From positions 310,001 to 374,000 of the forward strand of contig NZ_SLZF01000002.1 in assembly GCF_004341515.1 (NCBI RefSeq): a stretch of DNA of 64,000 nt, read 5' to 3'. Source of the DNA: Allobosea sp. BK604 (GTDB taxonomy: Bacteria; Pseudomonadota; Alphaproteobacteria; Rhizobiales; Beijerinckiaceae). The translations under genes were made by a program, and so were the position numbers. Each line of letters begins with the position of its first letter. The stretch's first letter is position 1. Shown piece by piece: positions 35,201 to 44,586 of this stretch. The notes beneath the pieces are model-generated. The model worked only from the letters and a program-made list of their open reading frames with translations, searched no databases and had not been told where the DNA came from.

Positions 35201-36082
35201 ATGAGCAAGACCAGCCCTCTTCTCGCCGTCGTGAATGCACCGGAGCCGGACCGGGAACCGACCGCACGGGCACAGCTAGCCGTGGAGCTGTCGCAGGCCT
35301 CGGTCACTTTCGGGCGCGGTGCCAACGCCGTCCCTGCCCTCGCCGAAACGACGCTGCGCATCGCGGAGGGCGAGTTCCTCGCGCTGGTCGGCCCGTCCGG
35401 CTGCGGCAAGTCGACCATCCTGCGGCTGGTCAGCGGCCTCGTGCAGCCGACGTCCGGCGCCGTCATCGTCGGCGGGCGCGAGGTCGCGGCCAAGGCACTC
35501 AGGCTCGGCATGGCCTTCCAGAACCCGACCATGCTGCCCTGGCTGACGATCGAGCAGAACGTCATGCTGCCGCTGAAAATCGTCGAGCCCTTCCGCTCGC
35601 ATTTCCGCAAGGAGAAGCGCGGCAGCTTCCGCGACAAGGCCCATGCCCTACTGGCGCAGGTCGGGCTGCAGGGCTTTGCCGGCAAATTTCCCTGGCAGCT
35701 CTCCGGCGGCATGCTCCAGCGCGCCAATCTTTGCCGCGCCCTGATCCACGAGCCGCGCATGCTGCTGCTCGACGAGCCCTTCGGTGCGCTCGACCAGTTC
35801 ACGCGCGAGGAGCTCTGGGCGATCCTGCAGGAACTCTGGCTGACCCACCGGCCGACGGTGCTGCTGGTGACGCATGATCTGCGCGAGGCCGGATTCCTGG
35901 CGAGCCGCATCTGCGTGATGAGCGCGCGGCCCGGCCGGATCATCGACGACAGCGCCGTCGCCTTCGCCCGGCCGCGCAGCATCGCCATGACCTTCGAGCC
36001 GGACTTCGTGGCGCTGAACCAGCGCCTGCGCGAGCTGATCGTCGATGCCCGCTCGGCCAAGCCGACAGAAGGGAGCGCCTGA
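35201..36082 (+). CDS. ABC transporter ATP-binding protein (SsuB/TauB/NrtD type)
   Basis: About 293 residues. Walker A GPSGCGKST, a Q-loop (GMAFQNPTMLPW), signature LSGGM and Walker B MLLLDEPFGALDQFTR are all present; the LPW and DQFTRE segments are typical of the nitrate/sulfonate/taurine ATPase subfamily. ATG 35201 is preferred over 35171 because the intervening bases carry the repeated operator sequence; neither has a good Shine-Dalgarno site. First gene of an ATPase-permease-SBP-amidohydrolase operon. Confidence 0.9.
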   Translation: MSKTSPLLAVVNAPEPDREPTARAQLAVELSQASVTFGRGANAVPALAETTLRIAEGEFLALVGPSGCGKSTILRLVSGLVQPTSGAVIVGGREVAAKALRLGMAFQNPTMLPWLTIEQNVMLPLKIVEPFRSHFRKEKRGSFRDKAHALLAQVGLQGFAGKFPWQLSGGMLQRANLCRALIHEPRMLLLDEPFGALDQFTREELWAILQELWLTHRPTVLLVTHDLREAGFLASRICVMSARPGRIIDDSAVAFARPRSIAMTFEPDFVALNQRLRELIVDARSAKPTEGSA

Positions 36083-36083
36083 C

Positions 36084-36857
36084 ATGTCCGAGACCCTGAA
36101 GCGCAAGTTCTGGGCTGCTGGATTGATCGTCCTGTTCTTCGTCGGCTGGGAGGTGTTCTGCCTCGTCTCGGGCATGTCGGACCTGATCCTGCCGCGGCCG
36201 AGCCAGGTGTTCGCGACGCTGTTCCAACGCATGCCGATCCTCTGGCCGCATATCCTGCAGACGCTGGCGACGACGATGCTCGGCTTTGCGCTCGGGGTCG
36301 CGCTCGGCGTCGTGCTCGGCGCGATCATCGGCGTCTCGCGCACGGCCTATGACACCGCCTATCCGCTGCTGATCGGCTTCTCCTCGATCCCGAAGGTCGC
36401 GGTGGTGCCGATCTTCGTGCTCTGGTTCGGCTCGGGCACTGTGCCTGCCGTGCTGACCTCGCTCGCGATCTGCTTCTTCCCGATCGTCGTCAACATCGCG
36501 ACCGGCCTCGCCACCACCGAGCCCGAGATGGAGGACGTGCTGAAGGCGCTCGGCGCCAGCAAGCTCGACATTCTCTGGAATGTCGGCCTGCCGCGGACGA
36601 TGCCGTTCTTCTTCGCCTCGCTGAAGGTTGCCGTCACCTATGCCTTCGTCGGCACCGTGCTGGCCGAGACCGTCGCCTCCAATCGCGGCATCGGCAACGT
36701 GATGATGAGCGCCTCATCCAATTTCAACGTGCCGCTGGTCTTCGCCGGGCTCTTCATCCTCGCCGGGCTCGGCGTCGCGCTCTACGTCGCCTTCTCGCTG
36801 ATCGAGATGCGCGTCACCGGCTGGGCCACCCGCAAGAACGATTTCGCCGCTGCCTGA
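36084..36857 (+). CDS. ABC transporter permease (SsuC/TauC type)
   Basis: A 257-residue inner-membrane protein with six predicted helices and the binding-protein-dependent permease motif around EPEMEDVLKALGASKLDILWNV (EAA loop). ATG at 36084 follows the ATPase stop by 1 nt, with GGGAG about 10 nt upstream; an earlier in-frame ATG at 36045 lies inside the ATPase gene. It forms the channel for the neighbouring ATPase and binding protein. Confidence 0.9.
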   Translation: MSETLKRKFWAAGLIVLFFVGWEVFCLVSGMSDLILPRPSQVFATLFQRMPILWPHILQTLATTMLGFALGVALGVVLGAIIGVSRTAYDTAYPLLIGFSSIPKVAVVPIFVLWFGSGTVPAVLTSLAICFFPIVVNIATGLATTEPEMEDVLKALGASKLDILWNVGLPRTMPFFFASLKVAVTYAFVGTVLAETVASNRGIGNVMMSASSNFNVPLVFAGLFILAGLGVALYVAFSLIEMRVTGWATRKNDFAAA

Positions 36858-36881
36858 TCACGTCACGAGGGGAGAACCATC

Positions 36882-37907
36882 ATGCTGAGGACATTCGCTG
36901 CGACGCTGCTTACCGGCCTCGCCTTCGCCGGCCCGGCCCTGGCGCAGGAGACGAACATCAAGTTCACGCTGGGCTGGAAGACGCAAGGGTCGGACGCCGC
37001 CTTCTTCGTCGCCCGCGACAAGGGCTACTACAAGGCCGAGGGGCTCAACGTGCAGATCGACCAGGGCGAGGGCTCGGGCGCCACGGTGACGCGCATCATG
37101 AGCGGCGCCTATGACGCCGGCTTCGGCGACGTCAACGCCATCATCCAGAACGCGGCGGCCAAGCCCGGCGAGGCGCCGGTGATGGTCTACATGATCTGGA
37201 ACCGTCCGCCTTTCGCCATTTCCAGCAAGAAGGCGACCGGCATCGCCAAGCCTTCCGATCTCGAAGGCAAGACGCTGGGCGGCTCGCAGGGCACGCCGAC
37301 GACCCGCCTGCTCGAGGTTTTCGCGCGCAAGAACAATGTCGACATGAGCAAGATCAAGCTCTCGAACATGGCGCCGAACCTGCAGGAGCCGTTGCTGATC
37401 AAGGGCGAGATCGACGGCGCGCTCGTCTTCAACATCACCGGCTATTTCAACCTGCTGCTCAACCGGCAGGACCCGGACAAGGACTTCAACTGGCTGACCT
37501 TCGGCGATTATGGCCTCGACCTCTATTCGAACGGCCTGATGGTGTCGCAGAAGCTGCTCAAGGAGAATCCGAAGGCGGTGGCCGGGCTGGTGCGCGCCAC
37601 CAACAAGGCGATGATCGAGATCGGCAAGGACCAGAATCTCGGGATGAAGGGCGTGATGAACTTCGACAATCTCGTCGACGAGAAGGTCGAGAAGCGGCGC
37701 CTGCAATATTCCTTCAGCGAGCTCATCGTCTCGCCGGAGATGAAGGAGATCGGCGTCGGCGACACCAAGGACGACCGCATGGCCCGTGCCATCGGCATCA
37801 TCGTCGAGGGCTACCAGCTTGCGCGCACGCCGAAGCCGGAGGAAATCTTCTCCCGCCAGTTCCTGCCGCCGAAGGCCGAGCGCGAGCTGGTCTATACCGC
37901 GAACTGA
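36882..37907 (+). CDS. ABC transporter substrate-binding protein, NMT1/ThiY-like
   Basis: A 341-residue periplasmic protein with a clear signal peptide (cleavage after ALA, about residue 21). The mature protein opens IKFTLGWKTQGSDAAFFVARDKGYYKAEGL, the hallmark of the NMT1/THI5-like family that binds pyrimidine precursors, nitriles, taurine and other small molecules. GGGGAG precedes the ATG. The next gene is an amidohydrolase, so the ligand is probably a cyclic amide, amidine or pyrimidine-like compound. Confidence 0.88.
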   Translation: MLRTFAATLLTGLAFAGPALAQETNIKFTLGWKTQGSDAAFFVARDKGYYKAEGLNVQIDQGEGSGATVTRIMSGAYDAGFGDVNAIIQNAAAKPGEAPVMVYMIWNRPPFAISSKKATGIAKPSDLEGKTLGGSQGTPTTRLLEVFARKNNVDMSKIKLSNMAPNLQEPLLIKGEIDGALVFNITGYFNLLLNRQDPDKDFNWLTFGDYGLDLYSNGLMVSQKLLKENPKAVAGLVRATNKAMIEIGKDQNLGMKGVMNFDNLVDEKVEKRRLQYSFSELIVSPEMKEIGVGDTKDDRMARAIGIIVEGYQLARTPKPEEIFSRQFLPPKAERELVYTAN

Positions 37908-37922
37908 GGGGCGGACCACGCC

Positions 37923-39356
37923 ATGAGCGAAACGGAGTTCGCGACGAGCCTGTTCACCGGCAAGGAGCTCGTCGCGAGTGCCGCGCTTCGCTACGAGGAC
38001 GGCGTCATCGGCGCCGTCCTGCCGGACCAGCCGGCGCAACCGGGTCCGCGCCGCCTGATCATTCCTGCCTTGGTCAACGCGCATGATCACGCGCGGCCGA
38101 GCGCGACGTCCTTCGGCGCATCGAACATGCCGCTGGAGACCTGGATCCTGCGCTCCGCGCTCGGCACGCCGCCAGACCCGTATCTCGCCGCGGCTGTCTC
38201 GCTCGCACGGACGGCGCGTGCCGGTTGCGGCGCCATGATGGTCCATTACACGCGCCCCAGCGGCACCATGCCGATCGTGGAGGAGGCCCGGCAGATCGCC
38301 CGGGCGGCAGGCGATGTCGGTATCCGCATCGCCTTCGCCCTGGCGGTGCGCGACCAGAACCCGCTCGTCTATGGCGACAGCAACGCGCTTCTCGACGCGC
38401 TTCCGGCCGAAGCGCGCCAGCCCGTCGAGGCGCTGTTCGTCAGGACACCCTCCCCGCCTGCCGCTTATCTCGATCTGGTCGATGAGATCCACGCCGTCAT
38501 CGCCGGGCCGCTGGTCGATGTCCAATATGGACCGGCCGGGGTTCAATGGTGCTCGCCGGCGCTGCTCGAGGCCATCGCCGAGCGCTCCGCCGCGACCGCG
38601 CGCCGGGTCCACATGCATCTGCTGGAGACGATCTACCAGCGCGCCTGGGCCGACAGGACCTTTCCGGGCGGAATGGTGCGTTTTCTCAAAGATATCGGGC
38701 TCCTGTCGGAGCGCTTGACACTGGCCCATTGCGTCCATGCCCGGCCGGACGAACTCGACCTGATCGCCGAGGCCGGCGCGACCATCGTCACCAATTTCAG
38801 CTCGAATCTGCACCTGCATTCCGGCCTCGGGCCGATCGCCGACGCACACCGGCGCGGCTGCGCCATCGCGGTCGGCGTCGACGGCGCCGCGCTCGACGAG
38901 GACGATGACGCCATCCGTGAGCTGCGCCTCGTCCAGCTCGCGCATGACGGGTTGGGCTTCAAGCGCAACTGGAGCCGCGCAGAGTTCCTGGAACGGGCAG
39001 TCCGCAATGGCCGCCGGGCCGTCGGCGCGCCTGCTCTAGGCACGCTCGACCCCGGCGCCCCGGCTGATTTCACCGTGATCGACCTCGACCGGCTCGACCG
39101 CGATGCCATCATGCCGGTCGACCCGCTCGACCTGTTCTTCGCGCGGGGCAATGCAAGTTGCGTGCGCGATGTTGTGGTAGCCGGCCGCCGGATCGTGCGC
39201 GACGGACAGCCGGCCGGGATCGATCTCGACGCCCTCCAGGCGGAGCTGCGCTCGCTCTTCCGGAAGAACCTGCCGGCCTTTGCCGCGATGCGAGCGGCCT
39301 GGCCGACATTGGAAGACGCGACTGCGCGCTGGTTCGGGCATGCCGGGTGCAGCTAG
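37923..39356 (+). CDS. Amidohydrolase (cytosine deaminase/chlorohydrolase-like)
   Basis: A 477-residue amidohydrolase-superfamily enzyme. H54-x-H56 in NAHDHA, H232 in VHMHLLE, H269 in LAHCVH and D320 in VGVDGAAL form the mononuclear metal site typical of the guanine/cytosine deaminase and TrzN/AtzA group. Residues 390-440 form the terminal beta-sandwich (APADFTVIDLDRL). It lies 15 nt after the binding-protein gene and probably acts on the imported compound. Confidence 0.85.
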   Translation: MSETEFATSLFTGKELVASAALRYEDGVIGAVLPDQPAQPGPRRLIIPALVNAHDHARPSATSFGASNMPLETWILRSALGTPPDPYLAAAVSLARTARAGCGAMMVHYTRPSGTMPIVEEARQIARAAGDVGIRIAFALAVRDQNPLVYGDSNALLDALPAEARQPVEALFVRTPSPPAAYLDLVDEIHAVIAGPLVDVQYGPAGVQWCSPALLEAIAERSAATARRVHMHLLETIYQRAWADRTFPGGMVRFLKDIGLLSERLTLAHCVHARPDELDLIAEAGATIVTNFSSNLHLHSGLGPIADAHRRGCAIAVGVDGAALDEDDDAIRELRLVQLAHDGLGFKRNWSRAEFLERAVRNGRRAVGAPALGTLDPGAPADFTVIDLDRLDRDAIMPVDPLDLFFARGNASCVRDVVVAGRRIVRDGQPAGIDLDALQAELRSLFRKNLPAFAAMRAAWPTLEDATARWFGHAGCS

Positions 39357-39498
39357 GCGAGATACCGCCGCGCGGTCCTGTGGCGTAGCTGTGCCATTTG
39401 CTCGCACCGATGAGGTGCGTCCCGCTTAAAAGCAATTTCGGAGCCCGCGAGTGCTCACACGCCAACGTTAGCCGGTTCACAATTTTCGACGATCATGC

Positions 39499-40482
39499 TC
39501 ACATTTTCCTATAGTCATCGACGACCGCCTGCCCATCTGCGCCAGCCTTTTTCAGCCAGTCCGATGTCAGCTGCTCACCGATCTTCTCGAAGCCGACTTT
39601 TAGCGCAGGCGATGGCGGTTGCACTTGCAGTCCCTTGCCTTTGAGCTGATCGAGATACCAGTTGGTCTTCACCTCCAGGTTCTTCCAGCCACGCTCTTCA
39701 GCCGCTGCAGCAGCTTGTAGGATGGCCTCTTGGATTGGCTTGTCGAGCGCCTCGAAGGCCGCCTTGTTGACCAGGGTCGCTTCTTTCGGGAGCCAAGCCT
39801 GGACGTCATAGAAATGGGTCAGCGTCTCCCATACCTTCGAATCATACCCGATGCTGCCCGATGAAATGAAGGCGTTGACGACGCCCGTCGCAAGCGCCTG
39901 AGGCAGTTCGGCATGTTGGATCGTGACTGACTGCATGCCGAGCAGATCGGCAAGGCGTGCGGTGCCCACATTGTAGGCGCGCCACCTGAGCCCCTTCATA
40001 TCCTCAACAGTGTTCAGGTCCTTCTTGGCGTAAATGCCCTGTGGCGGCCAGGGGACCATGAACAGCAGCTTGACGCCTTGGCTGTCGAGCTTCTTCTCGA
40101 TTGCCGGCTTTGACGCAGCGTAGAGCTTTTTGGCTTCAGCGAAGCTGGTCGCAAGGAAGGGGACGACGTCGATGCCGAAGATCGGCGCCTCATTCTCGTG
40201 AATCGAGAGAAGGACGCCGCCCATCTGCGCCTGGCCGGTCTGGACGGCGCGCTTGATCTCCGGCCCCTTGAACAGCGAGGCGTTGGGGTGGACCGTGATC
40301 GAGAGCTTGCCGCCCGTTGCCGCCTCAACGTCCTTGGCAAAGGCAAAGAGGTTTTCGGTGTGCGGATTGTCGGCCGGGTAGGCGTTGGGCAGATTCCACT
40401 TGGTCTGGGCCACGGTTACGTTCGCAGTCGCAACGAGCAGTCCGACGGCAAACGCGCTCCTGATGAAATCGATCCGTGTCAT
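39499..40482 (-). CDS. TRAP transporter substrate-binding protein (DctP family), orphan
   Basis: A 327-residue periplasmic protein with a signal peptide and the DctP fold: opening KWNLPNAYPADNPHTENLFAFAKDVE, and the ligand-carboxylate Arg region around MKGLRWRAYNVGTARLADLLG. ATG at 40482 is chosen with GGAG 8 nt upstream. No DctQ or DctM membrane gene lies nearby, so it must borrow a transporter from elsewhere, or its partners were lost. It follows hyuA-hyuB on the same strand (68 bp after hyuB). Confidence 0.87.
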   Translation of the reverse strand: MTRIDFIRSAFAVGLLVATANVTVAQTKWNLPNAYPADNPHTENLFAFAKDVEAATGGKLSITVHPNASLFKGPEIKRAVQTGQAQMGGVLLSIHENEAPIFGIDVVPFLATSFAEAKKLYAASKPAIEKKLDSQGVKLLFMVPWPPQGIYAKKDLNTVEDMKGLRWRAYNVGTARLADLLGMQSVTIQHAELPQALATGVVNAFISSGSIGYDSKVWETLTHFYDVQAWLPKEATLVNKAAFEALDKPIQEAILQAAAAAEERGWKNLEVKTNWYLDQLKGKGLQVQPPSPALKVGFEKIGEQLTSDWLKKAGADGQAVVDDYRKM

Positions 40483-40550
40483 GCTGTCGTCTCCGTTCCC
40501 CTGTGGTTGACGTGGCATCATCCGAAAGGTCCGGCCAAGCTTTGCGGTTT

Positions 40551-42248
40551 TCAGCGCGCCGTTGCCGCCTGCTCCGCTTCAGTCGACCGCCAGCCGTAGA
40601 GTTCTCGCGCCTGGGATGGGCTGACGAAGCCATTGGCGAGATCGCTCTCTAGCGCCTGCCGCCGCCTCTCGCCGGGCTCACCGTAGCCGCCTCCGCCGGA
40701 TGTCTCGACGCGAACGATGTCGCCGCGCCGCAATCTGATGCCGGCGACCTTCGAGTCGAGCTCCTCAACCGCACCATTGCGTCGAAGGCTAAGTCGCCCA
40801 AGTCCTCCGGGACCGCCTCCGAAGAGTCCGTAGGGCGCGAATTTGAATCGATCGAAGGCGGCGGCCAGGATCCCTTGCGGCGCATCCAACCGCCATTCGC
40901 GGATAACGCCGAGCCCGCCTCGCTGGCGGCCCGCGCCACCCGAATCTGGGCGCACGCCATATTCCGTAAAGGTGACCGGATACATCGCCTCGATCATCTC
41001 GATCGGCGTGTTGGGAATGTTGTGAATCCCCGCGGAGAGAGCGCTGGCTCCGTCATCCTCGCTGTCCGCACCATAGCCGCCGATCTCAGCGTCCAGATAG
41101 ACTTGGCGCGATCCATCGGCGTGCAGCGCCTCGAGTGCGTAAACGTAACTGACACCATAATACGAGGCGGGAATGCGATCCGGCACGGCCTGGGCCAGAG
41201 CCCCCATGATGACATTGACGACGCGATGGCAGACGGCGATGCGCGCGACTACCGGGGCTGGGAAGCGGCAGTTCACAACAGAGCCTGCCGGCGCGATGAC
41301 CTCTATCGGCGCATAGCAGCCCGCATTCGCTGGCACATCGCCCGCGATGGCTGCGATCAGGGCGTAGTAGATGCCGGATTTGGTCATGTTCAGCGTGCAA
41401 TTGATCGGTCCGGTCGCCTGTGGGCTCGAACCCGAAAGATCGACCAGCATCCGGTCGCCTTCGATCGTGAGCGTCACCGCGATCCTGAACGGGTCCGCAG
41501 TGATCCCGTCGTCGTCGAGAAAATCTTCGAAGCGATAGACGCCATCGGGAACGGCCGAGATCGCGCTGCGCATGCGGCGCTCCGATTCAGCAATAATCCG
41601 CGCAGCAGCATCGGTCAGGAAGGATGCACCATATTTGGTAGCCAGCTTCAGGATGCTGGCCTGACCGATCGAGAGCGAGGCAATCTGGGAAAACAGATCG
41701 CCTTTGACCATATCCGGTTCGCGCACATTGCGTAGGATCAGGTCCAGAACCTGGGCGTTGAGAACGCCGCGCTTGATCAGGTGGAGCGGCGGGATACGGA
41801 TGCCTTCCTGAAAGATGTCCGTCGCCTTGGCGTCGTAGCTGCCGGCCGCACCGCCGCCGACATCGACATGATGCGCCATCGCCCCCGTGATTGCGATACG
41901 CCGTCCCTCGAAGAAAACGGGCCGAAAGACGACGAGGTCGGGCAGATGCTGAGCCCCGCAATAGGGATCGTTGGTCAGGATGACGTCGCCTTCTTCCCAT
42001 TGGTCAACGGGGAGATAGGTCTCGAGGAGGCCCTGCAGACAGGGGCCCATCGAATTTAGATGGTTCGGAAGCCTGGCGGATTGCGCGACATTGCGGCCGT
42101 CAGCGTCGAAGACCGCAGTCGAGTAATCGAGCAGCTCTCGCACGACAGTCGAGCGGCTGGTGCGCCAGACCGCAATGGACATCTCCTCGGCCGTTGCAAC
42201 CAGCGCCTGCCGTAGGACTTCGAGGCGGAACGGATCGGTGCTGTTCAT
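40551..42248 (-). CDS. hyuB: Hydantoinase B / 5-oxoprolinase-type subunit B
   Basis: A 565-residue HyuB-family protein with the conserved opening VLRQALVATAEEMSIAVWRTSRS, VILTNDPYCGAQHLPDLVVFRPVF and AMAHHVDVGG; these His and Asp residues lie in the metal-containing active site of ATP-dependent amidases (5-oxoprolinase, N-methylhydantoinase, acetophenone carboxylase). With HyuA it opens a cyclic amide or imide ring, or carboxylates a ketone, at ATP cost. It overlaps hyuA by 4 nt (ATGA at 42245). Confidence 0.9.
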   Translation of the reverse strand: MNSTDPFRLEVLRQALVATAEEMSIAVWRTSRSTVVRELLDYSTAVFDADGRNVAQSARLPNHLNSMGPCLQGLLETYLPVDQWEEGDVILTNDPYCGAQHLPDLVVFRPVFFEGRRIAITGAMAHHVDVGGGAAGSYDAKATDIFQEGIRIPPLHLIKRGVLNAQVLDLILRNVREPDMVKGDLFSQIASLSIGQASILKLATKYGASFLTDAAARIIAESERRMRSAISAVPDGVYRFEDFLDDDGITADPFRIAVTLTIEGDRMLVDLSGSSPQATGPINCTLNMTKSGIYYALIAAIAGDVPANAGCYAPIEVIAPAGSVVNCRFPAPVVARIAVCHRVVNVIMGALAQAVPDRIPASYYGVSYVYALEALHADGSRQVYLDAEIGGYGADSEDDGASALSAGIHNIPNTPIEMIEAMYPVTFTEYGVRPDSGGAGRQRGGLGVIREWRLDAPQGILAAAFDRFKFAPYGLFGGGPGGLGRLSLRRNGAVEELDSKVAGIRLRRGDIVRVETSGGGGYGEPGERRRQALESDLANGFVSPSQARELYGWRSTEAEQAATAR

Positions 42249-44317
42249 GATGCGAGCCTTTCGGCGATCAGGTCACCGCTCGGCTCCGATGTGAGTTCCC
42301 AGCCGTCCGGCAAGAGCAAGGTCGAGAAATCCTCGGTGACCAGGGCCGGCCCCCGGACGGTGATGCCAGGAGCGATCGTCGTCCGATCGAGCGTCCTTAC
42401 GTCGCGCCAGCCTCCCCCAAGAAAGACCCGTCGCGTGCGCTCGGTCTCTGGAGGTTTCCACTCCGCGGTCGAAACCTGTGGCTTGGGCAGAAGGCCCCTG
42501 CCAGTGACGCGCACGGTCACGAGTTCGACGGGGGCGCCGGGCGTGTTATGCGAGAAGCGCCTCAGGTGCATCTCGTGGAAATCCGAGACGGCCTGGGCCA
42601 GTCCGGCCTGTGTCGGCATCACATCGCCCCAGGGCACCGACAGCTCAAACCCCTGCCCCTTGTAGCGCATATCCGTCGCCAGGCTGATCTCGCGCCGTTC
42701 CTCGGCTATCGCGTCGTCATCGAGCATACGGCGGATTTCTCCGACGAGATCGTCGACGAGCGGCACGAGTTCGTCGACCGTCTTGTCTTTAATGGGACAT
42801 AGCAGCGAGCGCGAGGCGTCGTGAACGATGTCGGACCAGAGAATGCCATATGCGGACAGAGTGCTGGCATTCCTAGGAAAGATCACACGTCTGATCCCGA
42901 GCTCGTCCGCAACATCGGCGCCGTGCAGGCCGCCGGCGCCACCGAAGGCGACTAGGGCGAAGTCGGCCGGATCCAGTCCCTTCTCGAACAGGCTGAGGCG
43001 GACGGCCGAGGCCAGCTGGGCGTTCGCGACCGCGAGGATGCCCTCGGCCGCGGTATCGGGATCCTGTCCGAGTGGCTCCGCAATGCGGTCCGAGATCGCC
43101 TTGCGGGAGCGCTCCGGCACGAGCGGCATGCCGCCACCGAGAAAATTCGCCTCGTCGATGCGCCCGAGCGCCAAATTGGCGTCTGTGACCGTTGGCTCTG
43201 TTCCATGCCCGTAACAGGCAGGCCCGGGATTGGCACCGGCGCTATGCGGCCCTACACACATGCGGTTGCCGGAATCTAGCCAGGCGATGGAGCCACCGCC
43301 TGTGCCGATCGTCCGGATCTCGACCATGGGCAGCCTGACCGGGAAGCCCTCGATGCTGGTTTCCGCCACGCTGGCGGTTTGGCCGTTCTGGACGACGGAC
43401 ACGTCAAAGCTCGTGCCGCCCATGTCGACGGCGATCAGATTGGGCTCGCCCAACTTGCGGGAGAGTTGCTGCGCCGCGACCGAGCCGCCGCAGGGACCCG
43501 ACAGAAGTAACCTGGCCGGATGGGCGCCGGCCTTTTCCGGGCTGGCGACGCCGCCATTGGATTGCACCAGGAAGAGACGCGACAGCAGCCCGACATCGGA
43601 AAAGCGCGCCTTCAGTCGCTCAAGATAGCGCTGCACCACCGGCATCAGCAGGGCGTTGAGCACCGTCGTCGACATCCGCTCATATTCGCGGATTTCGGGA
43701 TTCACTTCACTGGACAGCGAAATATACGCATCTGGCAAAGCGGTCGCGACAATGTCGCGCAGCACGCGCTCGTGGACGGGGTTGATGTAGGCGTTGAGGA
43801 GGCAGATCGCGACGCAACCGACCTCCTCCGCGCGAAGGCGTTTCGCCAGCTCCAGCGCCGCGAGCTCGTCGATTGGCTCGCTGATCTCGCCCGATGCGGA
43901 AATCCTCTCGCGGGCGCCGAAGCGAAGCGCACGGGGGATCATCACATAGCGTTGCTCAGATTTGAGTCCATATATGTGCCGGCGCAGATGCCGGCCGATC
44001 TCGAAGACGTCACTGAAGCCGGCGGTCGTAATCAGCGCGCCTCGCGGTAGTTTGTGCTCCAGAACCGCATTGGTCGCGATTGTCGTGCCGTGCATCGCGA
44101 GACGGACGCCGCCCAAAGGAAAGTCGAATAGCTTCGCTGCTGCCAGCAGACCTTCCGTGAAGCCGCGTGCAGGATCGTCCGGCGTCGTTGCAGATTTGAA
44201 CTCGTGAAGCTGACCGGTTCCCTCATCCAGAATCTGGAAGTCGGTAAAGGTGCCACCGACATCGACCCCGATACGCAGAACTCTCTCGGGCGCCCTCTCA
44301 ACTACCTGTTCGGTCAC
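42245..44317 (-). CDS. hyuA: Hydantoinase A / 5-oxoprolinase-type subunit A
   Basis: A 690-residue HyuA-family ATPase subunit with the actin-like phosphate loop GVDVGGTFTDF at 17-27 and a second conserved block (LIAVDMGGTSFDVSVVQNG). The start is GTG at 44317 with GGAGG 10 nt upstream. It is the first gene of hyuA-hyuB and is divergent from a TetR gene; the 269-bp region between holds a 12-bp palindrome. The exact substrate (hydantoin, N-methylhydantoin, oxoproline or other) cannot be told. Confidence 0.9.
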   Translation of the reverse strand: MTEQVVERAPERVLRIGVDVGGTFTDFQILDEGTGQLHEFKSATTPDDPARGFTEGLLAAAKLFDFPLGGVRLAMHGTTIATNAVLEHKLPRGALITTAGFSDVFEIGRHLRRHIYGLKSEQRYVMIPRALRFGARERISASGEISEPIDELAALELAKRLRAEEVGCVAICLLNAYINPVHERVLRDIVATALPDAYISLSSEVNPEIREYERMSTTVLNALLMPVVQRYLERLKARFSDVGLLSRLFLVQSNGGVASPEKAGAHPARLLLSGPCGGSVAAQQLSRKLGEPNLIAVDMGGTSFDVSVVQNGQTASVAETSIEGFPVRLPMVEIRTIGTGGGSIAWLDSGNRMCVGPHSAGANPGPACYGHGTEPTVTDANLALGRIDEANFLGGGMPLVPERSRKAISDRIAEPLGQDPDTAAEGILAVANAQLASAVRLSLFEKGLDPADFALVAFGGAGGLHGADVADELGIRRVIFPRNASTLSAYGILWSDIVHDASRSLLCPIKDKTVDELVPLVDDLVGEIRRMLDDDAIAEERREISLATDMRYKGQGFELSVPWGDVMPTQAGLAQAVSDFHEMHLRRFSHNTPGAPVELVTVRVTGRGLLPKPQVSTAEWKPPETERTRRVFLGGGWRDVRTLDRTTIAPGITVRGPALVTEDFSTLLLPDGWELTSEPSGDLIAERLAS

Positions 44318-44378
44318 GCGGAAAATGCCTCCGTCTCATGACATGCGTCGGCGTCAGTTGGCTGTCCATCGATTTATT

Positions 44379-44390
44379 GACTAGTTAGTC
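44379..44390. promoter_or_regulatory. Palindrome GACTA-GT-TAGTC, probable TetR operator
   Basis: A perfect 12-bp inverted repeat lies 62 bp upstream of hyuA in an AT-rich patch, between hyuA and the divergent TetR gene. Length and symmetry suit a TetR dimer half of a longer site. Confidence 0.5.
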
Positions 44391-44586
44391 TATAACGAGT
44401 CGGCCGGCCGTCAACCGTCTGGATGACCGAGTTTGCGGCAGCCTCTGCCTAGCTTGCGGGCGCCAACCTGCGTTGCACACCAGTCGGAATGAGGACATAA
44501 GACGGCGCACGCCGCCCGGACGACCCGAAGGCCAGCCATTGCACCGGTAATCGCAGCGGTCCGAGGTCATTGCTGAGAGATGATGC